Below are positions 14,768 through 16,338 of a stretch of 16,338 bases of DNA, in pieces (positions within the stretch are counted from its first letter, which is position 1; each line of letters opens with the position of its first letter). The notes under the pieces are model-generated. The model ran no database searches. It was not told the origin of the DNA and was given only the letters and a program-made list of their open reading frames with translations. The translations under genes and the position numbers were made by a program. The stretch comes from DATFMH01 sp035267045. GTDB taxonomy: Bacteria > Bacteroidota > Rhodothermia > Balneolales > DATFMH01. The stretch lies in contig DATFMH010000221.1 in NCBI GenBank assembly GCA_035267045.1, positions 1-16,338 on the forward strand, in the 5' to 3' direction.

Positions 14768-16338
14768 ATGAGTAGGTATGCATTTAGCGCGGTTATAATA
14801 AGTTCATTGTTATTGGTTTCCTGCTCTACGAATCATATAAATAAACCAACGTTAATGAAGCTGTTGCCAGCAGCCAAAACAGGCGTTAATTTTGCCAATA
14901 ATCTTACCTCAACAAGAAAATTAAACACTTATACTTTTCGTAATTTTTATAATGGCGGAGGAGTAGCTATAGGTGATGTTAATAATGACGGTAAAGAAGA
15001 TATATACTTCACCGGAAATCAGGTATCGAATAAACTTTATTTAAACGAAGGTAATTTTCATTTCCGTAATATAACTCAAGAAGCTTCTGTTGGTTGCGAC
15101 AGCCTCTGGTCGACTGGAGCTACATTTGCAGATGTTAATGGGGATGGGTTATTGGATCTTTTTGTTTGCATATCCGGTCCACCCGGGGGGAAAAATCGCC
15201 ACAATAAACTGTTTATAAATGAAGGTATTGATAAAAATGGAGTACCTCATTTTAAAGACGAATCAAAACAGTATGGTGTTGCTCTCTCTGGATTATCAAC
15301 ACAAGCCGCTTTCTTTGATTACGACGGTGATGGAGACCTCGATTTGTATCTATTGAATAATCCTATACAATCTGTTGTTAACTATTCCAATATGACCGGG
15401 AATCAGAGATTGATACCGGATACTTTAGGAGGGAATAAATTATACCGGAATGACGGCGGCCATTTTACAGATGTAACAGAACATGCTGGCATCTATAGTA
15501 GTATTATCGGATTTGGTTTGGGCGTTAATATAGCCGATTTTAACCGTGATGGCTGGCCGGATATATACATCAGTAACGATTTCTTCGAGCGGGATTACCT
15601 GTATATCAATAAGCATGACGGTACGTTTAAAGAAGTATTACCTGAAGAAATGACGGAAACAAGTTTAAGTGCCATGGGTGCTGATGTAGCCGATATTAAT
15701 CATGACGGTTACCCTGATGTTTTTGTGACCGATATGTTACCACATGATGAAGGAAGATTAAAATCCAAAACTACTTTTCGAACTTGGTCCCAATATGAGA
15801 AGCGAGTTAATAACGGCTATTATCATCAGTTCACCCGCAATACCCTGCAGCTGAATAACGGGGACGGTACCTTCAGCGAGATCGGCCGGATGGCCGGAGT
15901 AGATGCGACCGACTGGAGCTGGGGTTCGCTGATCATGGATCTGGATAACGATGGCAATAAAGATGTTTTTGTAGCTAACGGCATTTACCAGGATTTGACC
16001 AATCTTGATTATTTGAATCATATCTCTCAAAAAGAAGTTGTTCGTTCTATTGTCAAAGGAAATAATGTCGATTATAAACGATTGATCGATATGATTCCCT
16101 CGCATCCGTTGGCGAACGCGGTGTTTGCCAACCGTGGCGGGTTGCAGTTTGGGGATTCCACGCGTGCCTGGGGCCTTGCCCGGCCGGGCTTCGCTAACGG
16201 CTCGGCTTACGGGGACCTGAATAACGACGGGGCCCTGGACCTGGTGATCAACAATGTGGACGGTCCGGCCTCGATCTATGAGAACCGCTCGGACAGCCTG
16301 CGTCCGGGCCACCACTGGCTGATGCTTCGCCTGAAAGG
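14768..16338 (+). CDS. VCBS/FG-GAP repeat ASPIC/UnbV-type lipoprotein, 3' partial
   Basis: The frame opens at ATG 14768 (MSRYAFSAVI...) and runs open to the window edge, 523 codons so far, so it is cut at its 3' end. A lipoprotein signal peptide ends in LLVSC (C19). The body has repeated calcium-binding FG-GAP/VCBS loops: GDVNNDGKEDIY, ADVNGDGLLDLF, FDYDGDGDLDLY, ADFNRDGWPDIY, ADINHDGYPDVF, MDLDNDGNKDVF and GDLNNDGALDLV. These predict a multi-bladed beta-propeller on the cell surface or in the periplasm. SWGSLIMDLDNDG and VFVANGIYQDLTN are typical of ASPIC/UnbV-domain proteins, whose C-terminal domain would lie outside the window. Such genes often follow SusC/SusD pairs in this phylum, and their role is not established. 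Base composition is mosaic: about 35% GC in the first kilobase, about 59% at 15831-15950, about 32% at 15961-16080 and about 65% after 16101 (hand counts). Confidence 0.85.
   Translation, partial: MSRYAFSAVIISSLLLVSCSTNHINKPTLMKLLPAAKTGVNFANNLTSTRKLNTYTFRNFYNGGGVAIGDVNNDGKEDIYFTGNQVSNKLYLNEGNFHFRNITQEASVGCDSLWSTGATFADVNGDGLLDLFVCISGPPGGKNRHNKLFINEGIDKNGVPHFKDESKQYGVALSGLSTQAAFFDYDGDGDLDLYLLNNPIQSVVNYSNMTGNQRLIPDTLGGNKLYRNDGGHFTDVTEHAGIYSSIIGFGLGVNIADFNRDGWPDIYISNDFFERDYLYINKHDGTFKEVLPEEMTETSLSAMGADVADINHDGYPDVFVTDMLPHDEGRLKSKTTFRTWSQYEKRVNNGYYHQFTRNTLQLNNGDGTFSEIGRMAGVDATDWSWGSLIMDLDNDGNKDVFVANGIYQDLTNLDYLNHISQKEVVRSIVKGNNVDYKRLIDMIPSHPLANAVFANRGGLQFGDSTRAWGLARPGFANGSAYGDLNNDGALDLVINNVDGPASIYENRSDSLRPGHHWLMLRLK

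Noticed and set aside
15758..16315. 185-codon open frame on the minus strand
   Set aside because: It is antisense to the VCBS gene and is open mainly because the GC-rich blocks there lack stop codons. Its translation shows no domain, while the plus frame has clear DxNxDG repeats.
1..16338. CRISPR arrays, tRNA or rRNA genes, insertion sequences, attachment sites
   Set aside because: No regularly spaced repeats, no cloverleaf or rRNA-like sequence, no transposase or integrase frame, and no terminal inverted repeats with target duplications were seen.

Overview
The window looks like a polysaccharide-utilisation (PUL-like) locus from a Bacteroidota or Balneolota bacterium (FCB group). The evidence is an adjacent SusC/SusD pair, lipoprotein signal peptides on surface glycan proteins, an ASPIC/UnbV-type VCBS-repeat lipoprotein, AT-rich DNA, few strong Shine-Dalgarno sequences, and one good match to the Bacteroidota promoter pattern (TTTG-like, about 20 nt, TAnnTTTG). 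The exact genus cannot be read from the sequence. No tRNA, rRNA, CRISPR array, insertion sequence or transcriptional-regulator gene is visible.

Layout. (1) 2-1546, plus: the 3' part of a GH127 (DUF1680) beta-L-arabinofuranosidase-type enzyme, cut by the window edge. (2) A strong bidirectional terminator at 1569-1600 separates it from the convergent gene 1638-3227, minus: a Tat-exported (alpha/alpha)6-barrel glycosidase of the GH37/GH63 trehalase/MGH1-like group. (3) A 320-nt divergent promoter region carries a LacI-type operator-like site. (4) 3548-5323, plus: a lipoprotein GH13 alpha-glucosidase / oligo-1,6-glucosidase-like enzyme. (5) 5509-9381, plus: a tightly packed three-gene operon that does not look like sugar catabolism. 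It encodes an asparagine-synthetase-like PP-loop ligase without a glutaminase cysteine, a radical SAM protein resembling the archaeosine-synthase subunit RaSEA, and an FAD-dependent halogenase/oxidoreductase-like flavoprotein. (6) A 426-nt leader with several inverted repeats. (7) 9808-14514: a SusC TonB-dependent transporter and a SusD lipoprotein. (8) 14768 to the window end: a VCBS/ASPIC-UnbV-like lipoprotein, truncated by the window edge, with a strikingly mosaic base composition.

How the genes may work together. SusC/SusD would bind and import an oligosaccharide at the outer membrane. The GH13, GH63/37-like and GH127 enzymes would trim alpha-glucosidic and L-arabinofuranosidic (or related) linkages outside the cytoplasm. 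Near-identical motifs (TTAAC[A/G]ATAAC and a close variant) lie upstream of the GH63-like/GH13 divergent pair, SusC (two copies) and the VCBS gene, so these units may share one regulator encoded elsewhere. The embedded ligase / radical SAM / flavoprotein operon is the best candidate for an undescribed system. Its gene order and start/stop coupling suggest one biosynthetic pathway making or tailoring a small molecule, but substrate and product cannot be deduced from sequence alone.
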